Shown piece by piece: positions 6,691 to 15,681 of a stretch of DNA of 64,000 nt. The stretch covers positions 248,001 through 312,000 of the forward strand of contig DIYP01000014.1 of the NCBI GenBank assembly GCA_002427735.1, read 5' to 3'. Position 1 is the stretch's first letter. Every line of letters starts with the position of its first letter. Made by a program: the position numbers and the translations under genes. The notes beneath the pieces are model-generated. The model was not told the origin of the DNA. It searched no databases and worked only from the letters and a program-made list of their open reading frames with translations. The stretch comes from Flavobacteriales bacterium UBA6051. GTDB lineage: Bacteria > Bacteroidota > Bacteroidia > Flavobacteriales_D > Crocinitomicaceae.

Positions 6691-8571
6691 ATGACAGAAA
6701 ATCAATATACTGAGGATAATATTCGCTCGCTTGATTGGAAGGAACATATTCGCTTGCGACCTGGTATGTATATCGGGAAATTAGGGGATGGTTCATCGGC
6801 GGATGATGGAATCTATATTCTTGTGAAAGAAGTAGTCGACAATTGTATCGATGAATTCGTAATGGGAAATGGAAAACGCATCGAAATCAAGATCAAGGAT
6901 GGGAAAGTAAGCGTTCGTGATTTTGGACGTGGTATTCCACTTGGAAAGGTGAAAGATGTGGTGTCCAAAATGAACACCGGAGGGAAATATGATTCCAAAG
7001 CATTTAAGAAGTCGGTTGGATTGAACGGTGTCGGTACAAAAGCTGTAAATGCTTTATCATCTCATTTTATGGTTTATTCTGTCCGGGATGGTAAAAAAGT
7101 ACAAGTTTCATTTAATCAAGGAAACGTTGTAGAGGAATTTCCAGAGGAGAAAACAGATGAACAGAACGGAACCTATGTAGAGTTTATTCCGGATGATACA
7201 GTTTTTAAGAAATATGCCTTCAAAACTGCTTACTTGGAAAAAATGTTCTGGAATTACTGTTACTTGAACCGTGGTCTCACGATCAAATTTAATGGTGAAC
7301 GTTTTCAGTCAAAAAACGGGTTGCAGGACTTGTTGGAGAACAACATGGATGGAGATCCACTGTATCCCATTATACATTTGGAAGGCGATGATATAGAGGT
7401 TGCTTTTACGCATGGTAAGACATACGGAGAAGATTATTATTCTTTTGTAAACGGTCAGCATACAACGCAAGGAGGTACGCATCAAAGCGCTTTCCGTGAA
7501 TCAGTAGCTAAAGTGATCAAAGACTTTTATGGAAAGAATTACGAAGCTTCTGATATTCGTCAGTCGATTGTAGCTGCTGTTGCCGTGAAGGTAATGGAAC
7601 CCGTTTTTGAGTCACAGACAAAAACCAAACTTGGATCGCTTGAAGTTGAGCCTGGAGGAAAGTCTATGCGTGCTTTCGTTAATGATTTTTTGAAAGAAAA
7701 GCTAGACAATTTCCTTCACCGAAATCCTGATGTCGTTGAAATTCTTGAAAAGAAAATCAAGCAATCAGAGAAAGAGCGTAAGGAACTTTCTGGAATTCGT
7801 AAGATTGCTCGTGAACGTGCTAAGAAAGCAAACCTTCACAATAAAAAGTTGCGTGATTGCCGCGTGCATTTAACGGATTTAAAGAACGACCTTCGTGAGC
7901 AGACAACGCTCTTTATTACCGAGGGAGATTCTGCGAGTGGATCGATTACAAAATCACGTGATGTAAATACGCAGGCCGTATTCTCATTGAAAGGAAAACC
8001 ATTGAATTCGTATGGGTTGACTAAGAAAGTCGTGTATGAAAATGAGGAATTTAACCTCATTCAGGCGGCATTGAATATAGAAGACGACATGGATGATTTG
8101 CGTTACAATAACATTGTGATCGCAACCGATGCCGATGTTGATGGAATGCATATTCGAATGTTACTCCTGACTTTCTTCTTACAGTTCTTCCCTGATTTGA
8201 TTAAACGAAATCATGTTTACGTCTTACAGACGCCGCTTTTCCGAGTACGTAACAAGAAAAAAACGATCTATTGTTATTCCGATGAGGAACGTCGTAAGGC
8301 AATTTCTGAGTTGGGGAAAAACCCGGAGATTACCCGATTCAAGGGGTTAGGAGAGATTTCACCAGAAGAATTCAAGCATTTCATTGGAGAGGATATTCGT
8401 TTGGAACCTGTGATGCTGTCAAAGGAAGCATCTATTGATTCCATTCTGTCCTATTTTATGGGGAAAAACACGCCTGCACGTCAAGAGTTCATTATTGACA
8501 ACTTGAGATTGGAAGAGTCTGTTGATGAGAATGACGACAAAGAAACTGAAGAATTAGAAAAAGCATCGTAG
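6691..8571 (+). CDS. parE: DNA topoisomerase IV subunit B (type IIA topoisomerase ATPase subunit)
   Basis: This 626-residue product is the ATPase and TOPRIM half of a type IIA topoisomerase. In order it has the GHKL ATPase (LRPGMYIG, VDNCIDEF, DFGRGIPL, GLNGVGTKAVNAL), the transducer, and the TOPRIM domain (FITEGDSASGS, then ATDADVDGMHI for metal binding). The C-terminus is acidic. It is shorter than many GyrB proteins and is paired with a subunit A gene 1 bp downstream, which is the usual arrangement of ParE/ParC in Bacteroidota. The enzyme decatenates chromosomes with ATP. A GyrB assignment is possible but less likely given the pairing. Confidence 0.9.
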   Translation: MTENQYTEDNIRSLDWKEHIRLRPGMYIGKLGDGSSADDGIYILVKEVVDNCIDEFVMGNGKRIEIKIKDGKVSVRDFGRGIPLGKVKDVVSKMNTGGKYDSKAFKKSVGLNGVGTKAVNALSSHFMVYSVRDGKKVQVSFNQGNVVEEFPEEKTDEQNGTYVEFIPDDTVFKKYAFKTAYLEKMFWNYCYLNRGLTIKFNGERFQSKNGLQDLLENNMDGDPLYPIIHLEGDDIEVAFTHGKTYGEDYYSFVNGQHTTQGGTHQSAFRESVAKVIKDFYGKNYEASDIRQSIVAAVAVKVMEPVFESQTKTKLGSLEVEPGGKSMRAFVNDFLKEKLDNFLHRNPDVVEILEKKIKQSEKERKELSGIRKIARERAKKANLHNKKLRDCRVHLTDLKNDLREQTTLFITEGDSASGSITKSRDVNTQAVFSLKGKPLNSYGLTKKVVYENEEFNLIQAALNIEDDMDDLRYNNIVIATDADVDGMHIRMLLLTFFLQFFPDLIKRNHVYVLQTPLFRVRNKKKTIYCYSDEERRKAISELGKNPEITRFKGLGEISPEEFKHFIGEDIRLEPVMLSKEASIDSILSYFMGKNTPARQEFIIDNLRLEESVDENDDKETEELEKAS

Positions 8572-8572
8572 A

Positions 8573-11287
8573 ATGGCTGACGAAAACGAAGAGTTAGACA
8601 ACAACGAATTAGACAATGATCCTCAAGGAGCCAATGAAGATTCTCCGGAGGAATTGGAAGCAGAAGAAGCTGAGTTCGGCGAAAAACAGGTAGATGAAAA
8701 AATTACACCTGTTGGCGGACTGTATGAGACGTGGTTCTTGGATTACGCTTCTTATGTAATCCTTGAACGTGCTGTACCTTCGCTGTATGATGGTTTTAAG
8801 CCGGTTCAGCGCAGAATTATGCACTCCATGAAGGAAATGGATGATGGTCGTTATAACAAAGTAGCGAACATTATCGGTAATACGATGAAGTATCACCCAC
8901 ATGGAGATGCTTCTATTGGAGATGCCTTGGTTAATCTTGGGCAAAAAGATTTATTGGTCGACTGCCAGGGAAACTGGGGGAATACGCTCACAGGTGACCG
9001 CGCAGCAGCGCCTCGTTATATAGAGGCACGCGTTTCGAAATTTGCCAACCATGTTGTTTTTAATCCGAAAACCACGAACTGGTTGAAGAGTTATGACGGT
9101 CGTAATAACGAACCGGAGCAGCTTCCTGTGAAGTTTCCATTACTATTGGCTCAAGGAGCAGAGGGGATTGCCGTAGGGATGGCCTGTAAGATTTTGCCGC
9201 ACAATTTTGTCGAATTGATTGAACAATCCATTAACCATTTGCGCGGAAAAGGTGTTAAGATTTTTCCTGACTTCCCAAATGGTGGAATGATCGACGTATC
9301 AAATTATAACGACGGTCTGCGTGGAGGCAAGGTTCGTGTTCGTGCAAAAATTCGTAAAGAGGATAAAAAGACGCTTGTAGTGACAGAAATCCCTTATGGG
9401 ACAACTACTTCCTTGATTGATTCAATATTGAAGGCGAATGATAAGGGGAAGATCAAGATCAAGAAGATCGAGGATAACACTGCAGCAACTGCAGAGGTTG
9501 TTATTCATATCGCCTCTGGTGTTTCTCCAGATAAAACCTTAGACGCCCTCTACGCTTTCACGGATTGTGAAGTGTCAATTTCGCCGAATGCATCTGTAAT
9601 TGACGGTGATAAACCGCGCTTCATCGGAGTGAGCGAGATTTTGAAGTCAAATACGGATAACACGGTTGAATTACTCAAAAAAGAATTAGAGATTCGACTA
9701 GCAGAATTGGAACGTCAGTGGCACATGTCGACGTTGGAGAAAATTTTCATCAACGAGGAGATGTATATCGACTTCAAGGAGTATAGCGATAAAGAAAGTC
9801 TGTATGATTATTTGTATAAAGCATTTAAGCCATTCAAGAAGCAGTTGATTCGTGAGATCACCGATGAAGATCTTCACAAGTTGACACAGATTCCAATGAT
9901 TCGAATCACTCGATTCGATAAGGATAAAGCTGATGAAAATATTGCCAAGATTGAGGAGGAAATCGAGCGGGTCAAAGAAAATTTGGCGAATTTGATTCAG
10001 TACGCTATCGATTACTTTAAAGACTTGAAAAAGAAATTTGGAGCAGGGAAGGAGCGTAAATCGGAGATTAAAACATTTGATTCGATCAATGCATCTAAAG
10101 TGATTATTGCTAATCGAAAGTTCTACGTTGATTATGAAGAGGGCTTTATTGGATACGGATTACGCAAAGCGGAATACATCGCAGATTGTTCGGAAATTGA
10201 TGACGTAATTATCTTCTTTACCACAGGGAAGATGATGGTGACCAAAGTTTCCGATAAGAAGTTTGTTGGAAAGGGAATTATTTACGCCAACATCTGGAAG
10301 CGTGGAGATAAACGGACCGTTTATCATATGATCTATCAGGATGGAAAAGGCGGTCCAACAATGATGAAGCGCTTCAACGTGAACTCCATCACTAGGGATA
10401 CTGAGTATGACCTAACCCGTGGTACCAAAGGATCAAAACTAATGTATTTCAATGTTCACCCTAACGGAGAACGTGAGGTAGTTACTGTGGTTTTGCGCGC
10501 AAGACCTCATTTAAAACGATTAAAATGGGACATTGATCTGGGAGATTTATTGATCAAAGGTCGAGGAGCAGGAGGTAACCGAGTAACAAAGGAAATTGTC
10601 TCCAAAATTGTTCAGAAAGAAGTTGGAGGATCAACACTTGCGGCCCGTAAAATCTGGTACGATGACGTTGTTGGTCGCTTAAATGATGATCAGCGTGGTA
10701 AATTTTTGGGCGAATTTAAAGGAGAAGATAAAATTCTTACACTCTATAAAACAGGAGATTATAGATTGTCGAACTTTGATTTATCTACCCACTTTGATGA
10801 TGACATGATTCACATAGAGAAATGGCACCCCGATCGACCAATTTCAACCATCTATTATGATGCTGAAAAGGAGTTACATTACGGTAAGAAATTCTTATGC
10901 GAAATCACTTCTGATAAGAAAGTATCCTTCATTTCTGAAGCAGAGGGATCTACAATGGATGCTGTTTCAACGGCATACAAGCCTCGCTTTAGAGTGATCT
11001 ATAACAAGCTGTTAAAGGCTACAAAAAATCTTCCTGATACCATCATTAATTTCGATGAGTTCATTGATGTGAAGGGGATGAAATCCAAAGGGAATCAGGT
11101 CACTAAGTTAAAAGTGAAGGAAATTGTCCTTGATCATCAAATAGAAGGTGATGAGCCATGGCCGGAGCCTGAAAAACCTGAAGTAAAAGAACCGGAAGAC
11201 GGAGCTGATGATGAAGCACCAACAACGGTTGAATGGGATGTTTCAGGAAAGGAAGATGAGGATCCGGACCAGGCCAAGCTCTTCTAG
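8573..11287 (+). CDS. parC: DNA topoisomerase IV subunit A
   Basis: The 904-residue product is the DNA-cleavage subunit. The catalytic Tyr149 lies in APRYIEARVSKFA, preceded by the helix HPHGDASIGDAL (109-120). The residue matching the quinolone-contact Ser83 of E. coli GyrA is Ala113; the acidic partner is Asp117. The C-terminal domain lacks an obvious GyrA box, fitting ParC. The first ~45 residues and the last ~50 are strongly acidic and probably disordered. The gene begins 1 bp after the parE stop (TAGAATG), so both subunits are made together. Confidence 0.9.
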   Translation: MADENEELDNNELDNDPQGANEDSPEELEAEEAEFGEKQVDEKITPVGGLYETWFLDYASYVILERAVPSLYDGFKPVQRRIMHSMKEMDDGRYNKVANIIGNTMKYHPHGDASIGDALVNLGQKDLLVDCQGNWGNTLTGDRAAAPRYIEARVSKFANHVVFNPKTTNWLKSYDGRNNEPEQLPVKFPLLLAQGAEGIAVGMACKILPHNFVELIEQSINHLRGKGVKIFPDFPNGGMIDVSNYNDGLRGGKVRVRAKIRKEDKKTLVVTEIPYGTTTSLIDSILKANDKGKIKIKKIEDNTAATAEVVIHIASGVSPDKTLDALYAFTDCEVSISPNASVIDGDKPRFIGVSEILKSNTDNTVELLKKELEIRLAELERQWHMSTLEKIFINEEMYIDFKEYSDKESLYDYLYKAFKPFKKQLIREITDEDLHKLTQIPMIRITRFDKDKADENIAKIEEEIERVKENLANLIQYAIDYFKDLKKKFGAGKERKSEIKTFDSINASKVIIANRKFYVDYEEGFIGYGLRKAEYIADCSEIDDVIIFFTTGKMMVTKVSDKKFVGKGIIYANIWKRGDKRTVYHMIYQDGKGGPTMMKRFNVNSITRDTEYDLTRGTKGSKLMYFNVHPNGEREVVTVVLRARPHLKRLKWDIDLGDLLIKGRGAGGNRVTKEIVSKIVQKEVGGSTLAARKIWYDDVVGRLNDDQRGKFLGEFKGEDKILTLYKTGDYRLSNFDLSTHFDDDMIHIEKWHPDRPISTIYYDAEKELHYGKKFLCEITSDKKVSFISEAEGSTMDAVSTAYKPRFRVIYNKLLKATKNLPDTIINFDEFIDVKGMKSKGNQVTKLKVKEIVLDHQIEGDEPWPEPEKPEVKEPEDGADDEAPTTVEWDVSGKEDEDPDQAKLF

Positions 11288-11352
11288 ATTCGGAGAGGCA
11301 TTTAGTGCTTTGTTAACTTTGGTTTAAGTGTTCAGATTAGCAGGATAGCTTA

Positions 11353-11383
11353 TTGATTATCTGCCTTAGAACTCGTATTTTTG
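11353..11383 (+). promoter_or_regulatory. Promoter of rocD
   Basis: TATTTTTG (11376-11383) with TTG at 11353-11355, 20 bp upstream, fits the Bacteroidota promoter. Transcription would begin near 11390, leaving an untranslated leader of about 80-90 nt that contains a small hairpin TCGTTC/GAACGA (11427-11446). Confidence 0.6.
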
Positions 11384-11468
11384 CAACAATCAGGGTGATT
11401 TCTCTCCGTGAATGAGGAAAGGATAATCGTTCTCCGGGATGAACGAGTTTTTTCAAATTTTTTTAAAC

Positions 11469-12716
11469 ATGAATACTACGATGGAAAAAATCACATCAGA
11501 GGATTTAATGAAAATGGAGGATAAGCATGGAGCGCACAATTATCATCCGCTAGGTGTTGTACTGAAAAGAGGAGAAGGCGTTCACGTATGGGATGTCGAA
11601 GGAAAACAATATTATGATTTCCTTTCGGCTTATTCAGCAGTTAACCAGGGACATTGTCATCCTAAGATTGTAGGAGCAATGATCGATCAGGCAAAACGAT
11701 TGACACTTACATCTCGAGCATTTTACAACGATTCACTTGGACCATACGAGCAGTTTGTAACGAACTACTTTGGTTTTGACAAAGTGCTTCCTATGAATAC
11801 CGGAGCAGAAGCTGTGGAAACTGCAATAAAATTATGCCGTAAATGGGCTTATGAAAAAAAGGGAATAGCTGAAAATGCTGCCCAAATCATTGTTTGTGAG
11901 AATAATTTCCACGGAAGAACTACAACAATCGTTTCCTTTTCTAACGATCCAGTTGCTAATAAGAATTTTGGACCATACACACCCGGTTTTATACGTATAC
12001 CTTATGACGATATTGATGCTCTGGAAAAAGCATTAAAAGAAAATGATAATGTAGCTGGTTTCCTTGTTGAACCAATTCAAGGCGAAGCCGGAGTATATGT
12101 TCCTTCTGAGGGGTATTTGCATAAAGCAAAAGAGCTTTGTTCGGCGAATGGAGCATTGTTTATTGCTGATGAAGTTCAGACAGGAATTGCTCGTACTGGG
12201 AGATTATTGGCCGTGGATCATGAAGATGTAAAACCAGATATTTTAATTCTCGGAAAAGCAATTTCTGGAGGAGCTTATCCTGTTTCTGCCGTTCTTGCAG
12301 ATGATGAAATCATGAATGTGATTAAACCTGGACAACACGGATCAACGTTTGGAGGAAACCCTGTCGCAGCAAAGGTGGCTGTTGCAGCATTAGAAGTAGT
12401 GAAAGAAGAAGAACTCGCAGAAAACGCTGAACGTTTAGGACAAATTTTCAGAAGAGAGATGCAACGTATTATTGACAATACTGATTTGGTTGTTAAAGTG
12501 CGCGGTAAGGGGCTTTTGAATGCGATTATTGTAAATGATACTGAAGAAAGTGAAACAGCGTGGAATCTTTGTGTTGCGTTAAAGGAAAATGGACTTTTGG
12601 CAAAACCAACACACGGAAACATCATTCGATTTGCACCACCATTGGTGATGACGGAGTCTGAGTTGATGGACTGCGTTAGAATCATCGAAGAGACGATTAA
12701 TGCTTTTGAACACTAA
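11469..12716 (+). CDS. rocD: Ornithine-oxo-acid transaminase
   Basis: This PLP enzyme converts ornithine and an oxo acid to glutamate semialdehyde and an amino acid. It is a class III aminotransferase of about 415 residues: EDKHGAHNYHPLGVVL at the N-terminus is typical of OAT, MNTGAEAVETAIKL is the phosphate-cup region, FIADEVQTGIARTG holds the cofactor Asp, and ILGKAISGG holds the Schiff-base Lys. In-frame ATGs are at 11439, 11469 and 11481; family alignment favours 11469 or 11481, and 11439 overlaps a leader hairpin. It stands alone, with its own promoter and terminator. Confidence 0.92.
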   Translation: MNTTMEKITSEDLMKMEDKHGAHNYHPLGVVLKRGEGVHVWDVEGKQYYDFLSAYSAVNQGHCHPKIVGAMIDQAKRLTLTSRAFYNDSLGPYEQFVTNYFGFDKVLPMNTGAEAVETAIKLCRKWAYEKKGIAENAAQIIVCENNFHGRTTTIVSFSNDPVANKNFGPYTPGFIRIPYDDIDALEKALKENDNVAGFLVEPIQGEAGVYVPSEGYLHKAKELCSANGALFIADEVQTGIARTGRLLAVDHEDVKPDILILGKAISGGAYPVSAVLADDEIMNVIKPGQHGSTFGGNPVAAKVAVAALEVVKEEELAENAERLGQIFRREMQRIIDNTDLVVKVRGKGLLNAIIVNDTEESETAWNLCVALKENGLLAKPTHGNIIRFAPPLVMTESELMDCVRIIEETINAFEH

Positions 12717-12726
12717 ATAAAGAATT

Positions 12727-12760
12727 CCCCTTGTAAGCTTTTTGCAAGGGGATTTTTCTT
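12727..12760 (+). terminator. Intrinsic terminator of rocD
   Basis: CCCCTTG (12727-12733) pairs with CAAGGGG (12745-12751), followed by ATTTTTCTT. The U-run ends 3 bp before the ATG of the next gene at 12764, leaving no obvious room for a separate promoter. Confidence 0.8.
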
Positions 12761-12763
12761 CCC

Positions 12764-14182
12764 ATGGATTCGGAAGCACTGGATAAAAAGATTCGAGAAC
12801 TTGAATCAGAGCTCAACCAACTGAAAAAGGAGCGGAGAACGTTGCTTAAACGACCAGTAACGGTGACTGTTCCTGAAGAGAATGAAGCATTGTTTGGGGA
12901 GGTAGAAGAGCGCGTAAGCGAATATTTCAGTGACTTTCATTTTGATCCAATATCCGGTGAAATAACGGTATACGGAGAGCGCTACGTACTTTTCCGTTCT
13001 TCCTCTTTTTCTTTTGAATTTCTCGACTTCATTAAAGAGCGTTATGCAGATAGAGATCCAGCTGAGGCAATGAGCATAGGGAATAACTTCTTATTTGATA
13101 ACGCCAAAGTAATTGGTAAAAAAGATGCCATAGCCTTTCACGATCGTCTTAATTTGAAAGAGCCGATAGAAAAACTTTCCGCAGGTCCTGTACACTTCGC
13201 ATATACGGGGTGGGCCAATGTAGAAATATACCCGGATAGCCGCCCTATTCCTGATGAAGATTTTGTCCTACGGTTTCAACATCATAATTCCTTTGAGGCA
13301 CAGGCATGGATTAAAGCTGGGAAAAAATCTTCAGTACCTGTTTGTACAATGAATTGTGGCTATTCTGCAGGTTGGTGTGAAGAGAGTTTCGGGATTCCAT
13401 TAACAACTGTTGAAGTTACGTGCGAGGCAAAAGGTGATGATGAGTGCAGCTTTATCATGGCACCTCCCGATAAAATCGAGCAATATATAGAGGATGAATT
13501 GGATTTGCCTTCTCTAGAGAACGTGGAGATTCCGGTTTTCTTTAAACGAAAGTATACAGAGGAGAAGTTAAGAGAGTCTTTGGAACAAAAGGAACTTTTG
13601 ATTCAGGAAATTCATCACAGAGTGAAGAATAATCTACAAGTGATTACGAGTTTACTTCGCCTCCAAATGGATAACCTTTCTGATGAGCGATTACGAGAAG
13701 AGTTTCTCTCGAGTATCAATCGAATAACCACTATGGCTGCGGTACACGAGATGATGTATCAGGAGAAGGACTTTGACCGTATGCAAATGCGATCCTACTT
13801 TGAGGAATTAACGAAATCATTAGTGCAGCTTTATGCGATTAACGATTTGGTGGAAGTCTCAGTGAGTATTGACGTTCAAGACAGAGATTTTGATTTGGAG
13901 AGCTCCATTCCACTGGCTTTAATTATGAATGAACTTACCTGTAATTCTTTCAAACATGCGTTAACGAAAGGAGGGAAATTCTATGTTCGACTGAATACGC
14001 ATCTGAGTGGTTATGAGCTTATCATTGGAGATAATGGAGAAGGTTTTGATGAATCCGTAGCAAAAGAAGGTCTTGGTATTTCACTTGTTGAGATTTTATG
14101 CGAGCAGTTAAATGCTGAGTTATCCGTCAAAAATGCCTCAACTGGATTGGAGTATAAAATCGTCTTCAGTCTGCCTGAATAA
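12764..14182 (+). CDS. Sensor histidine kinase with V4R ligand domain and HisKA_2-type core
   Basis: The 472-residue soluble protein starts with a short coiled coil (1-30). Residues ~45-235 look like a V4R/XylR-N-type sensor domain: conserved HFAYTGWANVEIYP, and five Cys at 194, 198, 205, 220 and 228 (CTMNCGYSAGWC, then VTCEAKGDDEC), which could bind a metal. The kinase core follows: QEIHHRVKNNLQVI with the phospho-His at about 285, the N-box IMNELTCNSFKHA, and the G-box GDNGEGFDES with GLGISLVEIL. V4R domains are known from aromatic-sensing XylR and from bacteriochlorophyll and methanogen proteins; the ligand here is unknown. No response regulator is adjacent. The start follows the rocD terminator directly. 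Confidence 0.8.
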   Translation: MDSEALDKKIRELESELNQLKKERRTLLKRPVTVTVPEENEALFGEVEERVSEYFSDFHFDPISGEITVYGERYVLFRSSSFSFEFLDFIKERYADRDPAEAMSIGNNFLFDNAKVIGKKDAIAFHDRLNLKEPIEKLSAGPVHFAYTGWANVEIYPDSRPIPDEDFVLRFQHHNSFEAQAWIKAGKKSSVPVCTMNCGYSAGWCEESFGIPLTTVEVTCEAKGDDECSFIMAPPDKIEQYIEDELDLPSLENVEIPVFFKRKYTEEKLRESLEQKELLIQEIHHRVKNNLQVITSLLRLQMDNLSDERLREEFLSSINRITTMAAVHEMMYQEKDFDRMQMRSYFEELTKSLVQLYAINDLVEVSVSIDVQDRDFDLESSIPLALIMNELTCNSFKHALTKGGKFYVRLNTHLSGYELIIGDNGEGFDESVAKEGLGISLVEILCEQLNAELSVKNASTGLEYKIVFSLPE

Positions 14183-14195
14183 TCGATGATACCTG

Positions 14196-14203
14196 TATAT
14201 TTG
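14196..14203 (+). promoter_or_regulatory. -7 element of the phosphohexomutase gene
   Basis: TATATTTG matches TAnnTTTG, 74 bp before the ATG at 14278. No clear -33 TTG. Confidence 0.45.
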
Positions 14204-14277
14204 CCTTAACCAAAAATAAGCTGGTTCGCGCAGTCTATAGTAGCGGTGTGGACAGAACAAAAACAATAAAAATAGGA

Positions 14278-15672
14278 ATGAGCAAGATTAAGTTTGGAAC
14301 AGACGGATGGCGAGCGATTATCGCAGAAGAATACACAGTGGATAATGTTGCACGCGTTTCATTGGCAACAGCAAATTGGGTAAAAGCTAATTTTGATGAT
14401 CCAACCATTGTCATTGGGCACGATTGCAGATTTGCGGGAGATCTTTTCATGCGAACAGCAGTAAAGGTGTTTGTAAATGAAGGCGTAAAAGTGAAAATGG
14501 CAGAAGGGTTTGTTTCCACTCCTATGGTTTCTTTGGCAGCTGTTAAGTTAGGATGTGCATTGGGTGTAGTGATTACTGCCAGTCATAATCCACCATCTTA
14601 CAATGGATTTAAACTTAAGTCTCATCACGGTGGACCGCTTTCTCCTGATAAAGTGCAGGAAATTGAAGATATAATTCCAGAAACCAACGAGATTGATTTA
14701 GCAGCTATTTCGCTAGATTCTGAGTTGGTTGAGGTAATTGATTTGGAGACAATGTACGTTGAACATGCTAAGGCTAATTTTGATTTAGCAGCAATTGAGC
14801 AATCAGGTTTAAAATTGGCTTATGATGCAATGTATGGAGCAGGTCAAAATGCGTTGAAGCGTTTATTGCCAAACACAGCTTTTCTTCATTGCGAAAGCAA
14901 TCCGTCATTTATGGGACAGGCACCAGAGCCAATTGCAAAGAATTTGAAGGAACTGGAATCCTTTATTAAGGAATGCGGAGACATTGATTGCGCACTTGCT
15001 ACGGACGGGGATGCGGATCGCATTGGTCTGTACAACGGAAAAGGTGAATTTATTGATTCACATCACATTATACTTTTATTGATTCATTACCTGGTAAAAT
15101 ATAAAGGGTTATCAGGTAAAGTAGCCACTGCATTTAGCACTACACCGCGTGTAGGAAAGATGGCCGATCACTATAACTTACCGAGTGAAGTTGTGAAAAT
15201 CGGTTTCAAGTATATCGCTGGAATAATGGTGGAAGAAGACGTGCTCGTTGGAGGAGAAGAGTCTGGAGGTATTGCAACAAAGGGTCACATCCCTGAACGC
15301 GATGGTATCTGGATGGGACTAATTATTTGGGAATTCATGGCGAAATCAGGAAAATCATTGGATGATTTAATTGATGAAGTGTATGAAATTGTGGGGCCAT
15401 TTAAGTTTGAGCGAAGTGACCTGCATATTACAGAGAGTTTAAAACAGTCCATTATTCAGAAATGTAAAGATGGTGCTTATAACAATTTTGGAGAGTATAC
15501 TGTTCGCGAAGTAGGAACTATTGACGGATTTAAGTACTTCTTTGATGATGATCGATGGGTCATGATTCGCCCTTCTGGTACGGAGCCTGTATTGAGAACT
15601 TATGCGGAGGCACCTACACTTGAAGAAGTTCGTAAGATATTGAAAATCACTGAAGAAACGATTTGTAATTAA
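14278..15672 (+). CDS. Phosphoglucomutase/phosphomannomutase family protein
   Basis: The product has 464 residues and four alpha-D-phosphohexomutase domains. FGTDGWRAII opens the protein, ITASHNPPSYNGFK carries the catalytic phospho-Ser, ATDGDADRIGLY binds the metal, GGEESGG binds the sugar, and RPSGTEPVLRTYAE binds the phosphate. I chose the ATG at 14278 (MSKIKFGTDGW) over an in-frame GTG at 14248. The sugar preference (glucose or mannose phosphate) cannot be read from this. A second member of the superfamily, GlmM, is at 46403-47785. It probably supplies sugar phosphates for glycans. aroC follows by 9 bp. Confidence 0.9.
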   Translation: MSKIKFGTDGWRAIIAEEYTVDNVARVSLATANWVKANFDDPTIVIGHDCRFAGDLFMRTAVKVFVNEGVKVKMAEGFVSTPMVSLAAVKLGCALGVVITASHNPPSYNGFKLKSHHGGPLSPDKVQEIEDIIPETNEIDLAAISLDSELVEVIDLETMYVEHAKANFDLAAIEQSGLKLAYDAMYGAGQNALKRLLPNTAFLHCESNPSFMGQAPEPIAKNLKELESFIKECGDIDCALATDGDADRIGLYNGKGEFIDSHHIILLLIHYLVKYKGLSGKVATAFSTTPRVGKMADHYNLPSEVVKIGFKYIAGIMVEEDVLVGGEESGGIATKGHIPERDGIWMGLIIWEFMAKSGKSLDDLIDEVYEIVGPFKFERSDLHITESLKQSIIQKCKDGAYNNFGEYTVREVGTIDGFKYFFDDDRWVMIRPSGTEPVLRTYAEAPTLEEVRKILKITEETICN

Positions 15673-15681
15673 ACAACAACT

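Noticed and set aside
12275..12685. A 136-codon minus-strand frame opposite rocD
   Set aside because: Antisense shadow of a well-supported aminotransferase with no motif of its own.
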